This document shows positions 1 to 7,288 of a stretch of DNA of 40,111 nt, one piece after another. The notes under the pieces were generated by a model that was not told the DNA's origin, searched no databases, and saw nothing but the letters and a program-made list of their open reading frames with translations. The stretch covers positions 1 to 40,111 of the forward strand of contig JAZROQ010000063.1 of assembly GCA_045648765.1 (NCBI GenBank), given 5' to 3'. The position numbers were made by a program, and so were the translations under genes. Numbering within the stretch: position 1 is the stretch's first letter; every line of letters begins with the position of its first letter. The stretch is from RGIG3009 sp045648765 (GTDB lineage: Bacteria; Bacillota; Clostridia; Oscillospirales; Acutalibacteraceae).

Positions 1-60
1 CCCCCCGTATAAAACCCCCCCCGACACAACAAGTTGTCCTGTCGAGCGTTTACGTTTTGT

Positions 61-1119
61 TTAAGAAGCAGAAAAGTTTCCGGCAAGATTTTGGTCAGAG
101 AGGCACATGTAGGTTTTACCTACGGCAAGTTTTGCGGGAGAGCCGTCTTCTTCCATCAATGTGAAACCATCGTTTTGCAATGTGAATTTGATGGGGCGCA
201 TTTTGCCGCCGCTAATCATATATCCTTTACCGTTGCCGGTAGTAAAATCGTATGTAGTGGTTTTGGGGCTAACAGTTTCCACATTTTTTTGAGCATACAA
301 AATCACTACGTTGGTGACTTTAATTTGTTTGCCTTCCAAGGATTTGTGGGCCTTGCCGTTTTCCAACGTGCCAATTTGTTTGCCATAGGTGTTGGTTTCG
401 CTGTCGTAAACAAACGATACCGTGTGGTTGGCAGTGGTTTTCAACTGAACTTTTTGAGCAGACGAAGTACCGGCAACGTCACCAAACGCAAACGGCTGTT
501 TGGAAGCAACGGTGGAATAGCCGCTTTTTTTGATGCGAGCAACCATCTTTTCACCCGAAGTGGCAACGCTGTGAACGGTGTCCATAATGGATTTAAGTTC
601 GCTGTCGCGCCAGAAGGTTTTGGAATCGGCCAAAGCATCAATGTGAGTCATAACACCGGACTTTAACGTTTCCAAAGCTACCGGACTGCCGCCCGCGTGG
701 CAATAGATGGCGTCAATACCGCGAGCCATTCTGACAAACGGCGAACGCGCACTGCGCGTGGGACCGAATTTTTGGGGGATAGAAGCCGCATTGCCGAACA
801 TTACCAACAAACGCGGGATGGCGCCTTCGGTTTCCGATTCCAAAATAAAATCGGCTTTATCAATTCCCGCTTGGTTGCCGCGGGTGGTGCCGTCGTTGGG
901 AACCATCACGCCAACCGGGCGGTTGCCGTCGGCTTCGTTTAACGAAAATTCACCGGTAAGAACGTTAAAAAGTTTTCCGTTTTGCGCAGAAGGCATAGTG
1001 GTGGTTGTGGGAGCACCCGTGGTGGTGCCGTTTGTGGTGTCGCCGCCTTGCGGAGCGCAACCGCAAAAACCCACGGTTAACAAACAAGCTACTAAAAGAA
1101 TAGCAACAAAACGTTTCAT
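61..1119 (-). CDS. DUF3048 domain lipoprotein (YerB-like)
   Basis: Predicted exported lipoprotein of 352 residues. The first 20 residues form a signal peptide (MKRF, then a hydrophobic stretch) ending at Cys21, followed by a Thr/Gly-rich linker at about 28-48. The rest matches the DUF3048/YerB family as I know it: NRPVGVMVPN near residue 66, the ADFILESETEGAIPRLL segment, GPTRSARSPFVRMA, and a C-terminal half with repeated beta-strand character. The molecular role of the family is not established; members are extracytoplasmic lipoproteins. The start is supported by AAAGGAG about 7 nt upstream of the ATG and by a promoter further upstream. It stands alone on the minus strand, divergent from the tRNA gene. 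The family call is confident, the function is not. Confidence 0.85.
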   Translation of the reverse strand: MKRFVAILLVACLLTVGFCGCAPQGGDTTNGTTTGAPTTTTMPSAQNGKLFNVLTGEFSLNEADGNRPVGVMVPNDGTTRGNQAGIDKADFILESETEGAIPRLLVMFGNAASIPQKFGPTRSARSPFVRMARGIDAIYCHAGGSPVALETLKSGVMTHIDALADSKTFWRDSELKSIMDTVHSVATSGEKMVARIKKSGYSTVASKQPFAFGDVAGTSSAQKVQLKTTANHTVSFVYDSETNTYGKQIGTLENGKAHKSLEGKQIKVTNVVILYAQKNVETVSPKTTTYDFTTGNGKGYMISGGKMRPIKFTLQNDGFTLMEEDGSPAKLAVGKTYMCLSDQNLAGNFSAS

Positions 1120-1158
1120 AATAAGACTCCTTTTGCTAAAAAATAATCTATGTTACCA

Positions 1159-1187
1159 ATTATAGCACCCTTTCGACAAAAACACAA
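1159..1187 (-). promoter_or_regulatory. Sigma-A promoter of the DUF3048 gene
   Basis: Read on the minus strand: TTGTGT, a 17-bp spacer, then a perfect TATAAT. The predicted start of transcription lies about 35 nt before the ATG, leaving room for the AAAGGAG ribosome site. Confidence 0.65.
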
Positions 1188-1191
1188 CACA

Positions 1192-1219
1192 TTGACAAAG
1201 AAAAAATAAGTGGTATAAT
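1192..1219 (+). promoter_or_regulatory. Sigma-A promoter of tRNA-Arg
   Basis: Perfect TTGACA and perfect TATAAT with a 16-bp spacer, ending 12 bp before the mature 5' end of the tRNA. It is divergent from the DUF3048 promoter. Confidence 0.8.
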
Positions 1220-1231
1220 AAGGCAAAACTT

Positions 1232-1306
1232 GCCCTCATAGTTAAATGGATATAATAAACCCCTCCTAAGGGTTAGTTACAGGTTCGATTCCTGTTGGGG
1301 GTGCCA
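1232..1306 (+). tRNA. tRNA-Arg(CCU)
   Basis: A full cloverleaf can be folded by eye. The acceptor arm GCCCTCA pairs with TGGGGGT (two G-U pairs). The D stem is GTTA/TAAT. The anticodon stem AACCC/GGGTT encloses loop CTCCTAA, giving anticodon CCU (Arg, AGG codons). The T arm is ACAGG-TTCGATT-CCTGT, followed by discriminator G and an encoded CCA. It is a single-gene unit with its own promoter and terminator. Confidence 0.93.
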
Positions 1307-1341
1307 AAAAAAAGGACTTCACGAAAGTGAAGTCCTTTTTT
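1307..1341 (+). terminator. Rho-independent terminator of tRNA-Arg
   Basis: A-tract, stem GGACTTCAC, GAAA tetraloop, stem GTGAAGTCC, then six T. It begins directly after the encoded CCA. Confidence 0.9.
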
Positions 1342-1350
1342 CACCTAAAT

Positions 1351-1516
1351 CCGTCCTTGCGGACGGGATAAATCCATCTTCGATGGGTGAAATCACTTGC
1401 GTGTCTAAATCCGACTTCGTCGGGTTTGGGGACGGATTTAATTTCATCGAAACCGAATGGTTTCGATTTCATCAAAGGCGAACGCCTTTGATTTCACCGT
1501 GCGTAGCACGATTTCA
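1351..1516. repeat. Mosaic of six or seven small hairpins
   Basis: Successive short perfect inverted repeats with 3-4 nt loops: CCGTCC-TTGC-GGACGG (1351), CCATC-TTC-GATGG (1374), a weak CAC/GTG (1394), a 9-bp stem ending CCGAC-TTC-GTCGG (1407), ATCGAAACC-GAAT-GGTTTCGAT (1446), ATCAAAGGC-GAAC-GCCTTTGAT (1471) and CGTGC-GTA-GCACG (1498). The stems differ in sequence. The spacers are alike: variants of AAATCC in the left half and ATTTCA(T) in the right half. No coding frame fits. It looks like a non-autonomous repeat or structured-RNA element; I do not know its name or function. Confidence 0.7.
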
Positions 1517-1546
1517 TTAGTATCCCTTGCACCATTGCCGAAACAG

Positions 1547-1580
1547 GAAAAAAACAAAAGCCGTGAACTTCACGGCTTTT
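1547..1580 (-). terminator. Terminator of the XRE regulator gene
   Basis: On the minus strand, stem AAAAGCCGTG, loop AAGTT, stem CACGGCTTTT, followed by G and a run of seven T. It overlaps the last base pairs of the regulator's stop codon. Confidence 0.75.
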
Positions 1581-1785
1581 ATTTTTGCACATGGGGGTTG
1601 TTTGTTCTTTCTAAAAGGTAATCTATTGAAATATTGAAATAATCTGCAATTTTTATCAGTTCGTTTATACCCGGTTCACGTTCTCCGGTTTCATAGCGAC
1701 TGATTGTGTTTTGATTGGTATTTAAATCCATTGCCAATTTTAATTGAGATATTCCTTTTGATTTTCGAATTTCTTTCAATCTCAC
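1579..1785 (-). CDS. XRE-family helix-turn-helix repressor
   Basis: A 68-residue DNA-binding protein that is almost entirely one HTH_3/XRE domain: RLKEIRKSKGISQLKLA, then NQNTISRYETGEREPG (recognition helix), then ELIKIADYFNISIDYLL. I prefer the GTG start because AGAGGTG lies about 7 nt before it; an in-frame ATG 18 nt upstream (1803) would give 74 residues but overlaps the promoter region. It is divergent from the lipoprotein gene, and two 17-bp repeats lie between them, so it probably represses itself and its neighbour. The gene is AT-rich compared with flanking housekeeping genes, which fits acquisition by transfer. The regulator call is confident; the target is inferred. Confidence 0.85.
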   Translation of the reverse strand: MRLKEIRKSKGISQLKLAMDLNTNQNTISRYETGEREPGINELIKIADYFNISIDYLLERTNNPHVQK

Positions 1786-1796
1786 ACAATCACCTC

Positions 1797-1825
1797 TTGT
1801 CATTATTATCCCATATCGGTATAAT
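1797..1825 (+). promoter_or_regulatory. Sigma-A promoter of the small lipoprotein gene
   Basis: TTGTCA, a 17-bp spacer and a perfect TATAAT, placing the transcription start near 1832, ahead of the GAGGAGG ribosome site. The -35 lies inside the regulator's longer reading frame. Confidence 0.75.
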
Positions 1826-1847
1826 AAAAATATCCCGATACGGTATA
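1807..1847. promoter_or_regulatory. Two 17-bp operator-like repeats
   Basis: TATCCCATATCGGTATA at 1807 and TATCCCGATACGGTATA at 1831 are identical at 13 of 17 positions and spaced 24 bp start to start. Both have imperfect dyad form (TATnCC...GGnATA). The first overlaps the spacer and -10 of the lipoprotein promoter; the second covers the transcription start. This arrangement is typical for a dimeric XRE repressor controlling a divergent promoter. Confidence 0.7.
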
Positions 1848-1863
1848 TTTTGAGGAGGAAAGC

Positions 1864-2301
1864 ATGAAAAAGAGCATCATTTTTGGCGTGGTTTTGTGTT
1901 GTTTTTTAATGATGTTAACCGGTTGCTCTGGTGGAAAAAAAGTTAAAGCAACCGTTGTTACCAACAGTGGAGAAACAAAACAAATGACACTGGACGAAAT
2001 TAAAGAAATTGAGGAATCAAACAGCGTTTTGTTCGAAAACGAATATGTCGGCGCAGATATTTCGGTTACGTCAACAGTAACAAAAATAGGTGGGGCATAT
2101 ATGCTCCGTTCGTGGTTTGAATGTGATGCATATGTCGAACTAGAAGCAGGGAGCACAGGAACTTTCTTTAAGCCGATTACAGAGGATTATGCTGGAACAA
2201 TCAGTGTTGGTGACACAATTACTGTAAGAGGAAAGATAGGAATGGCTTCAGTTTCGAGTTTTAACATATATATTTTTAAGGACAAGATATCACCATATTA
2301 A
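1864..2301 (+). CDS. Small lipoprotein with OB-fold-like domain
   Basis: A 145-residue predicted lipoprotein. Residues 1-20 are a signal peptide with a clean lipobox LTGC (Cys21). A short linker and an acidic helix (TLDEIKEIEESN) lead into a beta-rich domain: VGADISVTSTVTKIGG, AYVELEAGS, then ISVGDTITVRGKI and NIYIFKD. That order resembles the tRNA_anti-like/OB-fold putative lipoprotein family, whose function is not known. GAGGAGG precedes the ATG. It is expressed divergently from the XRE regulator and has a strong promoter covered by operator repeats. It might be a stress-induced or element-borne surface protein; that part is conjecture. Confidence 0.75.
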   Translation: MKKSIIFGVVLCCFLMMLTGCSGGKKVKATVVTNSGETKQMTLDEIKEIEESNSVLFENEYVGADISVTSTVTKIGGAYMLRSWFECDAYVELEAGSTGTFFKPITEDYAGTISVGDTITVRGKIGMASVSSFNIYIFKDKISPY

Positions 2302-2343
2302 TATATTAAAAGGCCTTGGTTTTAAAATTGCGTGTCGGGCACC

Positions 2344-2381
2344 AATAAACAGATTCACTTTTGAGTGAATCTGTTTATTTA
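2344..2381. terminator. Long perfect hairpin after the lipoprotein gene
   Basis: A perfect 16-bp stem AATAAACAGATTCACT with loop TTTG. The T-tract is short (TTTATT), so it may terminate in either direction or separate the island from the next gene. Confidence 0.6.
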
Positions 2382-2482
2382 TTGTCAAAATTTCGTAACA
2401 AAAGAAATTTTCATTTTATCAATATTTTTCTTTTTCTTTCAAAGACTAACAACGAAAAAGGTTAGTAAAAAGGAGAGAAACC

Positions 2483-3406
2483 ATGAAAAAATATGTGTGG
2501 TTGGCGGTTGTCACCGTTTTGGCAATAGGAGCAGTTTTCGGTGTGGGAGAATGGTTAAAACCCAAGCCGTTTACCGTTTCGGTGGTAACGTTAGAAGAAA
2601 AAACCGTGCAACAAACGGTAAAATGCAACGGCAAAGTGGAAGCGAGCGACAGCCAAGAAGTATACGTAGAAGCACCGTGTGTGGCGGGAACGGTGTTTGT
2701 GAAAGAAGGGCAAAAGGTAAAAAAAGGACAACCGCTTTTTTCGGTGGATACGCAGGCAACACAAGCGGTGTTATCGCAACTGTCAGGCGGGGTGACGGAT
2801 GGTGTAGAGTTGCCCATGGCAAAAGAGGTGGTGTCACCGATTGACGGTGTGGCGGCGGCAGTCAATGTGCGTAAAGGGGAAACGGTGGATTACACGGCGC
2901 CGTGCGCCGTAATTACCACAGGAAACGCGCGTCAAATTGCCGTGGCGATTCGCGAACAATATTTACCGCAAGTCAAGGTGGGCCAATCGGTGACAGTTTG
3001 GGGTGTGGCGTTTTCAAAAACCTATCATGGCACCGTAAAAAGCATAGCTTCTACGGCAAGGCAGCAATATGTGGGCACACTTTCGGAAACGGTGGTGGAC
3101 GCCGTGGTGTCGTTGGAAGAAAGTGCCGCGGATTTGCGCGTGGGGTTGAATGCACAAGCGGGGATTGTGGTTAGCACCACCGAAAACGCGTTGTTAATCC
3201 CCTATGAAACAATTGGACAAGACGAAAACGGAAAGGAGTTTGTGTATGTTTTTGACGGAAAACAAACCGCCCATCGACGAACGGTGGAGTTGGGGCGTGA
3301 AACGGCCGACGGAGTATTGGTGGTGTCCGGCGTATCGGCAGGTGAACGGGTGGTACAAAACCCCGAAGAGTTATTCGGCGAACAAATTTCCGTGCGGGTG
3401 GCATAA
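2483..3406 (+). CDS. HlyD/MacA-type membrane-fusion adaptor
   Basis: A 307-residue periplasmic-adaptor-type subunit anchored by an N-terminal transmembrane helix (residues 4-23). Residues about 35-95 form the first lipoyl half (QQTVKCNGKVEA, VKEGQKVKKGQPLFSVD). The second half is SPIDGVAAAVNVRKGETV, followed by a beta-barrel region and a membrane-proximal domain (ALLIPYETIG, YVFDGKQTAHRRTVELG, VSGVSAGERVV). Only about 20 residues separate the two lipoyl halves, so the alpha-hairpin that docks to TolC is essentially missing, as expected in a single-membrane cell. AAGGAGAG precedes the ATG. The permease gene follows after 3 nt, so the two are translated together. Substrate unknown. Confidence 0.85.
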   Translation: MKKYVWLAVVTVLAIGAVFGVGEWLKPKPFTVSVVTLEEKTVQQTVKCNGKVEASDSQEVYVEAPCVAGTVFVKEGQKVKKGQPLFSVDTQATQAVLSQLSGGVTDGVELPMAKEVVSPIDGVAAAVNVRKGETVDYTAPCAVITTGNARQIAVAIREQYLPQVKVGQSVTVWGVAFSKTYHGTVKSIASTARQQYVGTLSETVVDAVVSLEESAADLRVGLNAQAGIVVSTTENALLIPYETIGQDENGKEFVYVFDGKQTAHRRTVELGRETADGVLVVSGVSAGERVVQNPEELFGEQISVRVA

Positions 3407-3409
3407 AAT

Positions 3410-4579
3410 ATGGAACTGATAAAAACAGCATTTCGAAACCTTTTGCGCCGTCGTGGGCGTACGGCGCTTACTGTCAGTGGCATTGCAGTGGGAATGTTGA
3501 TGGTGTCGCTGGTGTCGGTTATTGGCAACGCGGGCGAAAGTTTGGCAACCAACGAACTGAACAGCATGGGTGTGGGCGGTCTTTCGGTAACAACAGACGA
3601 TGGCACGTTGCTGCTAAACGAAGAAGCGTTAGAGGAAATTCGCGCATTGCCGCAGGTTTCTTCGGCAATGCCGCTAATGATATATTACGGCAATGTATCC
3701 ACCGCGAAAAACAGTCAGAGCGCGGTGCTTTGTGGCATTGATGCCGGGGCGGGACAAGTGATTTCGCTCGAAGTAATGCACGGACGAATGCTTTCGCACA
3801 GTGACGTAGAGTCGGCGGCAGCCGTTTGTGTGTTGGATGAAGCAATGGCAAAGGCGGCTTACGGGCGTAATAACGTGGTGGGAAAAACCGTTATGGTGCA
3901 AGTGGGCAGTTTGTCCGAACCGTTAACTGTGATAGGAGTGACCAAAACCGGAAGCAGTTTGTTGCAAAACATGGCAGCGATGATTCCGGGAATGGTATAT
4001 ATTCCCTATACCACGCAACAAAACTTGACGGGACAAACCAATTTTGACCAGTTTGCCGTACGCGCAAACGGCGAAGAAACCGGAACGGCACAAAAATCCA
4101 TCAAACGAGTGCTTAATCGAATCTATCAAGGAAGCGCCACGTTTCGCACCGACGATTTGGCAGCGCAAAAAGACCGTTTGTTACGGCTTGTTGAGTTGAT
4201 TGCCTTGATTCTTACGGTGTTGAGTGCCGTTTCGCTGGTGGTTTCCGGTTTTGGAATTGTAACAGCTATGCTGTCGGCAGTAAATGAACGCAAACGAGAA
4301 ATCGGTGTCAAAAAAGCGGTTGGCGCCTCACAAAAACGTATCCTGGCAGAATTTTTGGTCGAAGCGGCATTGCTTTCGGTTGCGGGGGCGGTTGTTGGTA
4401 TGCTCCCCGCGGTGATATTGGCAATACTTTTGCCGTTTTCGGGTATGGCGGTTTCGGTTTCACCGTGGCTTTTTTTGAAACTGCTCGGGTTTTCGGTTGC
4501 GGTTGGTATGGTGTTTGGTGTGTACCCCGCGTATAAAGCCTCGAAAATGCCTCCCGTAGAAGCATTACGAAGCGAATAG
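3410..4579 (+). CDS. MacB/FtsX-type ABC transporter permease
   Basis: A 389-residue permease. It has an N-terminal cytoplasmic helix (AFRNLLRRRGRTALTVSGI), a first membrane helix at about 18-40, a large extracytoplasmic MacB core domain (about 45-250), and three C-terminal helices around 258-288, 313-340 and 350-370. NERKREIGVKKAVGAS between the second and third helices is the FtsX-type coupling motif, and the end YPAYKASKMPPVEALRSE is typical of the family. It works with the adaptor just upstream. The cognate MacB/LolD-like ATPase is not next to it on either side, so it must be encoded elsewhere or be shared. Confidence 0.88.
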   Translation: MELIKTAFRNLLRRRGRTALTVSGIAVGMLMVSLVSVIGNAGESLATNELNSMGVGGLSVTTDDGTLLLNEEALEEIRALPQVSSAMPLMIYYGNVSTAKNSQSAVLCGIDAGAGQVISLEVMHGRMLSHSDVESAAAVCVLDEAMAKAAYGRNNVVGKTVMVQVGSLSEPLTVIGVTKTGSSLLQNMAAMIPGMVYIPYTTQQNLTGQTNFDQFAVRANGEETGTAQKSIKRVLNRIYQGSATFRTDDLAAQKDRLLRLVELIALILTVLSAVSLVVSGFGIVTAMLSAVNERKREIGVKKAVGASQKRILAEFLVEAALLSVAGAVVGMLPAVILAILLPFSGMAVSVSPWLFLKLLGFSVAVGMVFGVYPAYKASKMPPVEALRSE

Positions 4580-4603
4580 GTGACAAGATTCTCTGTTTTG
4601 TAC

Positions 4604-4684
4604 TTTTCAAACCTAAAAAGATATGCTATACTGAACTGTATTGTATGAAGATTGGCAAAGTCGAAACCGCAAAAGGGTTCGACT
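4604..4684 (+). promoter_or_regulatory. Promoter and leader hairpin before yfmF
   Basis: TTTTCA, a 17-bp spacer and TATACT (4627-4632) form a plausible sigma-A promoter. The leader then folds into AGTCGAAACC (4659) against GGGTTCGACT (4675) with one mismatch and a GCAAAA loop. The T-rich run needed for termination is absent. The function of the hairpin is unknown. Confidence 0.5.
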
Positions 4685-4710
4685 CTCACCAGCCTAAGCG
4701 GAGGTTGTTT

Positions 4711-5994
4711 ATGAAACACGAAAATCGATTGGTGGGAAATGGTGTTCGCTGTTTAGCGTTGCCGGATACCCGCTTTAAAACGGCACAACTAACGGTGGCG
4801 CTGTTGTTGCCCCTCAACAAAGAAACAGTGGAAGAAAACGCCTTGCTTTCGCGGTTGTTGGTGCGTGGTTGTGCACGGTATCCCGATTTTACAGCGTTGC
4901 ATAAACGGCTCAGTGAACTGTACGGCGCTTCGGTAAGCGGAGAAGTTTCGCGTGTAGGTGAAGTACAAGCATTGGTGTTTACTGCCGAAACCACGGCAGA
5001 CCGCTTTGCTTTAAACGGTGAAGCCGTAACAGCATCGTGCGCAGAGTTGTTGCGCGAAATGTTGTTTCGTCCTGCGCTTATAGACGGTGTTTTCCGCGTG
5101 GAAGATGTGCAGACCGAACGGCGCTGTTTGGCAGAAGAGGTGCGGGCAGAAATCAACGAAAAACGGTGGTACGCTCGCTGCCAAGCCGAACGGCTGCTTT
5201 GCCCGAACGAAGCCTACGGCATTGGGCGGTATGGCGCGGCAGATGTAATAGAAAACTTAACCCCCGAGGCTATGACACGCGCGTGGAAGCGGGTGTTACA
5301 ACAAGCGTCGGTGCAACTGATTTTGCAAGACGATAAAACTCTTTGCGAAGTAGAAGAAGCCTTTTGCAAAGAATTTGCGGCAATCGAGGGCAGAAACCCC
5401 GTGGTTTGCTCCACCGATACCAAAACCCGCATCCCCGCGTTACGGCGCAAAACCGAACGTATGGAAGTGGGACAATCCAAACTGGTGATGGGTTTTCGCA
5501 CCGACTGTGCCGAACCGAGTGACAAAGTTTCTGCCACACGGTTGATGAATGCGTTGCTTGGCGGCACCGCCACCTCGCTTTTGTTCCGCAACGTAAGAGA
5601 GAAATTGAGTTTGTGTTATTATTGCTCCTCAGCGTACGACCGTATCAAAGGCGTTATGCTGATACAATGCGGGGTAGACGAGAAAAACGCCGTGCGTGCC
5701 GAAACAGAAATTTTGGCGCAACGCGAGATGATTTGTCGCGGTGAATTCACCGACGAAGATTTGGAAGCCGCGCGGCGCAGTGTGGTGCAAAGTTTTGAAG
5801 CGGTAGGTGATTCGCAAAGCGCTCGGGCCGCATGGTACGTGGTGCAAAGCACGGGGGAAAAGGTGAGTTCTCCCGAAGAAATCCGCGAAGAAATTGCCGC
5901 TGTAACGCGCGAAGAAGTGATTGAAGCGGCAAAGAAATTGCAATACGAGTGTGTGTATTTGTTGGCACAAAAGGAGGATGCTGCCCATGAGTGA
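4711..5994 (+). CDS. yfmF: M16-family peptidase-like protein YfmF (inactive subunit)
   Basis: A 427-residue M16 (insulinase/pitrilysin-type) protein. The fold is recognisable (RRCLAEEVRAEINEKR region, TRLMNALLGGTATSLLFRNVREKLSLCYYCSSAYD in the C-terminal half), but HXXEH is absent where the active-site helix should be, so it is the non-catalytic partner. The start chosen is the ATG behind GCGGAGG; an in-frame ATG at 4645 has no ribosome site and lies before the leader hairpin. Its last 8 nt overlap the next gene, which encodes the catalytic partner. Such pairs are annotated as EF-P 5-aminopentanol modification-associated proteins in Bacillus relatives; the precise role here is inferred from that family. 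Confidence 0.83.
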   Translation: MKHENRLVGNGVRCLALPDTRFKTAQLTVALLLPLNKETVEENALLSRLLVRGCARYPDFTALHKRLSELYGASVSGEVSRVGEVQALVFTAETTADRFALNGEAVTASCAELLREMLFRPALIDGVFRVEDVQTERRCLAEEVRAEINEKRWYARCQAERLLCPNEAYGIGRYGAADVIENLTPEAMTRAWKRVLQQASVQLILQDDKTLCEVEEAFCKEFAAIEGRNPVVCSTDTKTRIPALRRKTERMEVGQSKLVMGFRTDCAEPSDKVSATRLMNALLGGTATSLLFRNVREKLSLCYYCSSAYDRIKGVMLIQCGVDEKNAVRAETEILAQREMICRGEFTDEDLEAARRSVVQSFEAVGDSQSARAAWYVVQSTGEKVSSPEEIREEIAAVTREEVIEAAKKLQYECVYLLAQKEDAAHE

Positions 5995-7276
5995 GTGGAA
6001 GCGTATACAATGCAGCCATACCGGTGAACGCTGCTATTTTTTGCAGCATTCTTCCGGATTGCCAATTTATGTTTGGCCAAAAGAAGGGTACGCCTCTGCC
6101 TATGCGGTGTTTGCCACCAAATACGGTTCTATTGATTCGGCGTATGTTTCGGCCGATACCGACAAAGTGGTGGAGTTGCCGGCGGGTATTGCCCATTATT
6201 TGGAACATAAATTGTTTGAAAACGAAGATTGCGATGCCTTTGAACGCTATGCCAAAACAGGGGCATCGGCAAACGCGTACACGTCGTTTGATCATACCGC
6301 TTATTTGTTTTCTTGCACCCAACAACTGAACGAATCGTTGGAAATTTTGCTGGATTTTGTGCAAAAACCGTATTTTACCGAAAAAACGGTGGAAAAAGAA
6401 CGTGGCATTATTGGGCAAGAAATCCGCATGTGCGAAGATTCCCCCTCGCGCACGGTTTTTTGCAATTTGTTAGAAGGTCTATATCATAATCATCCCGTGC
6501 GAGTGGATATTGCCGGGACGGTGGAATCGATTGCTCAAATCACGCCTGAATTGTTGTACGGTTGTTACCACCGTTTTTACAATCTGCGTAACATGGTGTT
6601 GTCGGTAGCGGGGAACGTTACGTGTGAACAAGTGGAAATCTTGGCGGATAAGTTGCTCAAACCCGCGCCCGCTTACGATTCCAAACGACCGCCGGTAGAC
6701 GAGCCGCGCACCGCTTTTCGTGCGGTGACCGAAGTGAAAATGCCGGTGTCGGAACCGCTGTTTTATTTGGGATATAAGGTGCCGCAAAACACAACCGAAG
6801 GGCTGCTCGACGCCTCGGCAAAAGAAACGGCCGCCGCGGCAGTGTTGCAAGAATTATTGGGAGGACGTGCCAACCCGCTGTATGCGCAGTTGATGAACGA
6901 AGGACTTATTAACGCTTCGTTTGGTGTGGAATATTTTGATGGTCCGGGATACGGCGTGTGGATTATCGGCGGCGAATCAAAAAACCCCCACGCGGTTTGC
7001 GAGGCATTTCGCCGCGAACGGGATCGGATGTTGCGCGAGGGGATTTCTGCCGAAGAATTTGAAACAGCCCGCAAAGCCGTGTACGGACAAATGATTTCGC
7101 ATTTTGACAGCGTGGAAGGGTGCGGTGACATTGCCGTAGATGCGCATTTTAGCGGGAGAACCCCGTTTGCGTTGTTGGATGCGGTGGCAACGCTTACCAA
7201 AGATGTTGTCGAAACTCGTTTAAAAGACGATTTTGACGAAGCAGCATCCTCGCTTTCGATTGTTAATCCGCTTTAA
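5987..7276 (+). CDS. yfmH: M16 zinc peptidase YfmH (active subunit)
   Basis: A 429-residue M16 metallopeptidase. The zinc motif HXXEH is intact (HYLEHKLFE), and the third ligand region follows about 75 residues later (EKERGIIGQEIRM). The C-terminal M16 half carries LLGGRANPLYAQLMNEGLI and PGYGVWIIGGES. The start is the ATG 9 nt after AAGGAGG; an in-frame ATG at 5978 abuts the ribosome site and is unlikely. It overlaps yfmF by 8 nt, so the two subunits are translationally coupled and probably form a heterodimer. Predicted cytoplasmic. Pairing of an inactive and an active M16 protein is the usual layout of this family. Confidence 0.87.
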   Translation: MSEWKRIQCSHTGERCYFLQHSSGLPIYVWPKEGYASAYAVFATKYGSIDSAYVSADTDKVVELPAGIAHYLEHKLFENEDCDAFERYAKTGASANAYTSFDHTAYLFSCTQQLNESLEILLDFVQKPYFTEKTVEKERGIIGQEIRMCEDSPSRTVFCNLLEGLYHNHPVRVDIAGTVESIAQITPELLYGCYHRFYNLRNMVLSVAGNVTCEQVEILADKLLKPAPAYDSKRPPVDEPRTAFRAVTEVKMPVSEPLFYLGYKVPQNTTEGLLDASAKETAAAAVLQELLGGRANPLYAQLMNEGLINASFGVEYFDGPGYGVWIIGGESKNPHAVCEAFRRERDRMLREGISAEEFETARKAVYGQMISHFDSVEGCGDIAVDAHFSGRTPFALLDAVATLTKDVVETRLKDDFDEAASSLSIVNPL

Positions 7277-7288
7277 GGAGGGAATCGC

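Noticed and set aside
34..666. 210-codon open frame on the plus strand opposite the DUF3048 gene
   Set aside because: No ribosome site or family signature; it lies entirely within the confidently read lipoprotein gene.
1351..1516. CRISPR array
   Set aside because: The stems differ in sequence and the conserved parts are the short spacers; there is no constant repeat of 24-37 bp and no cas gene.
2328..2346. attR-like copy of the tRNA-Arg 3' end (GTCGGGCACCAA)
   Set aside because: Only a few bases around CCAA agree with the tRNA end GGGGGTGCCAA; no repeat of 15 bp or more, and no integrase gene in the island.
4671..4692. tRNA T-arm-like string GGGTTCGACTCTC followed by ACCA
   Set aside because: The T stem does not pair properly and no anticodon arm lies upstream; it is better explained as the 3' arm of a leader hairpin.
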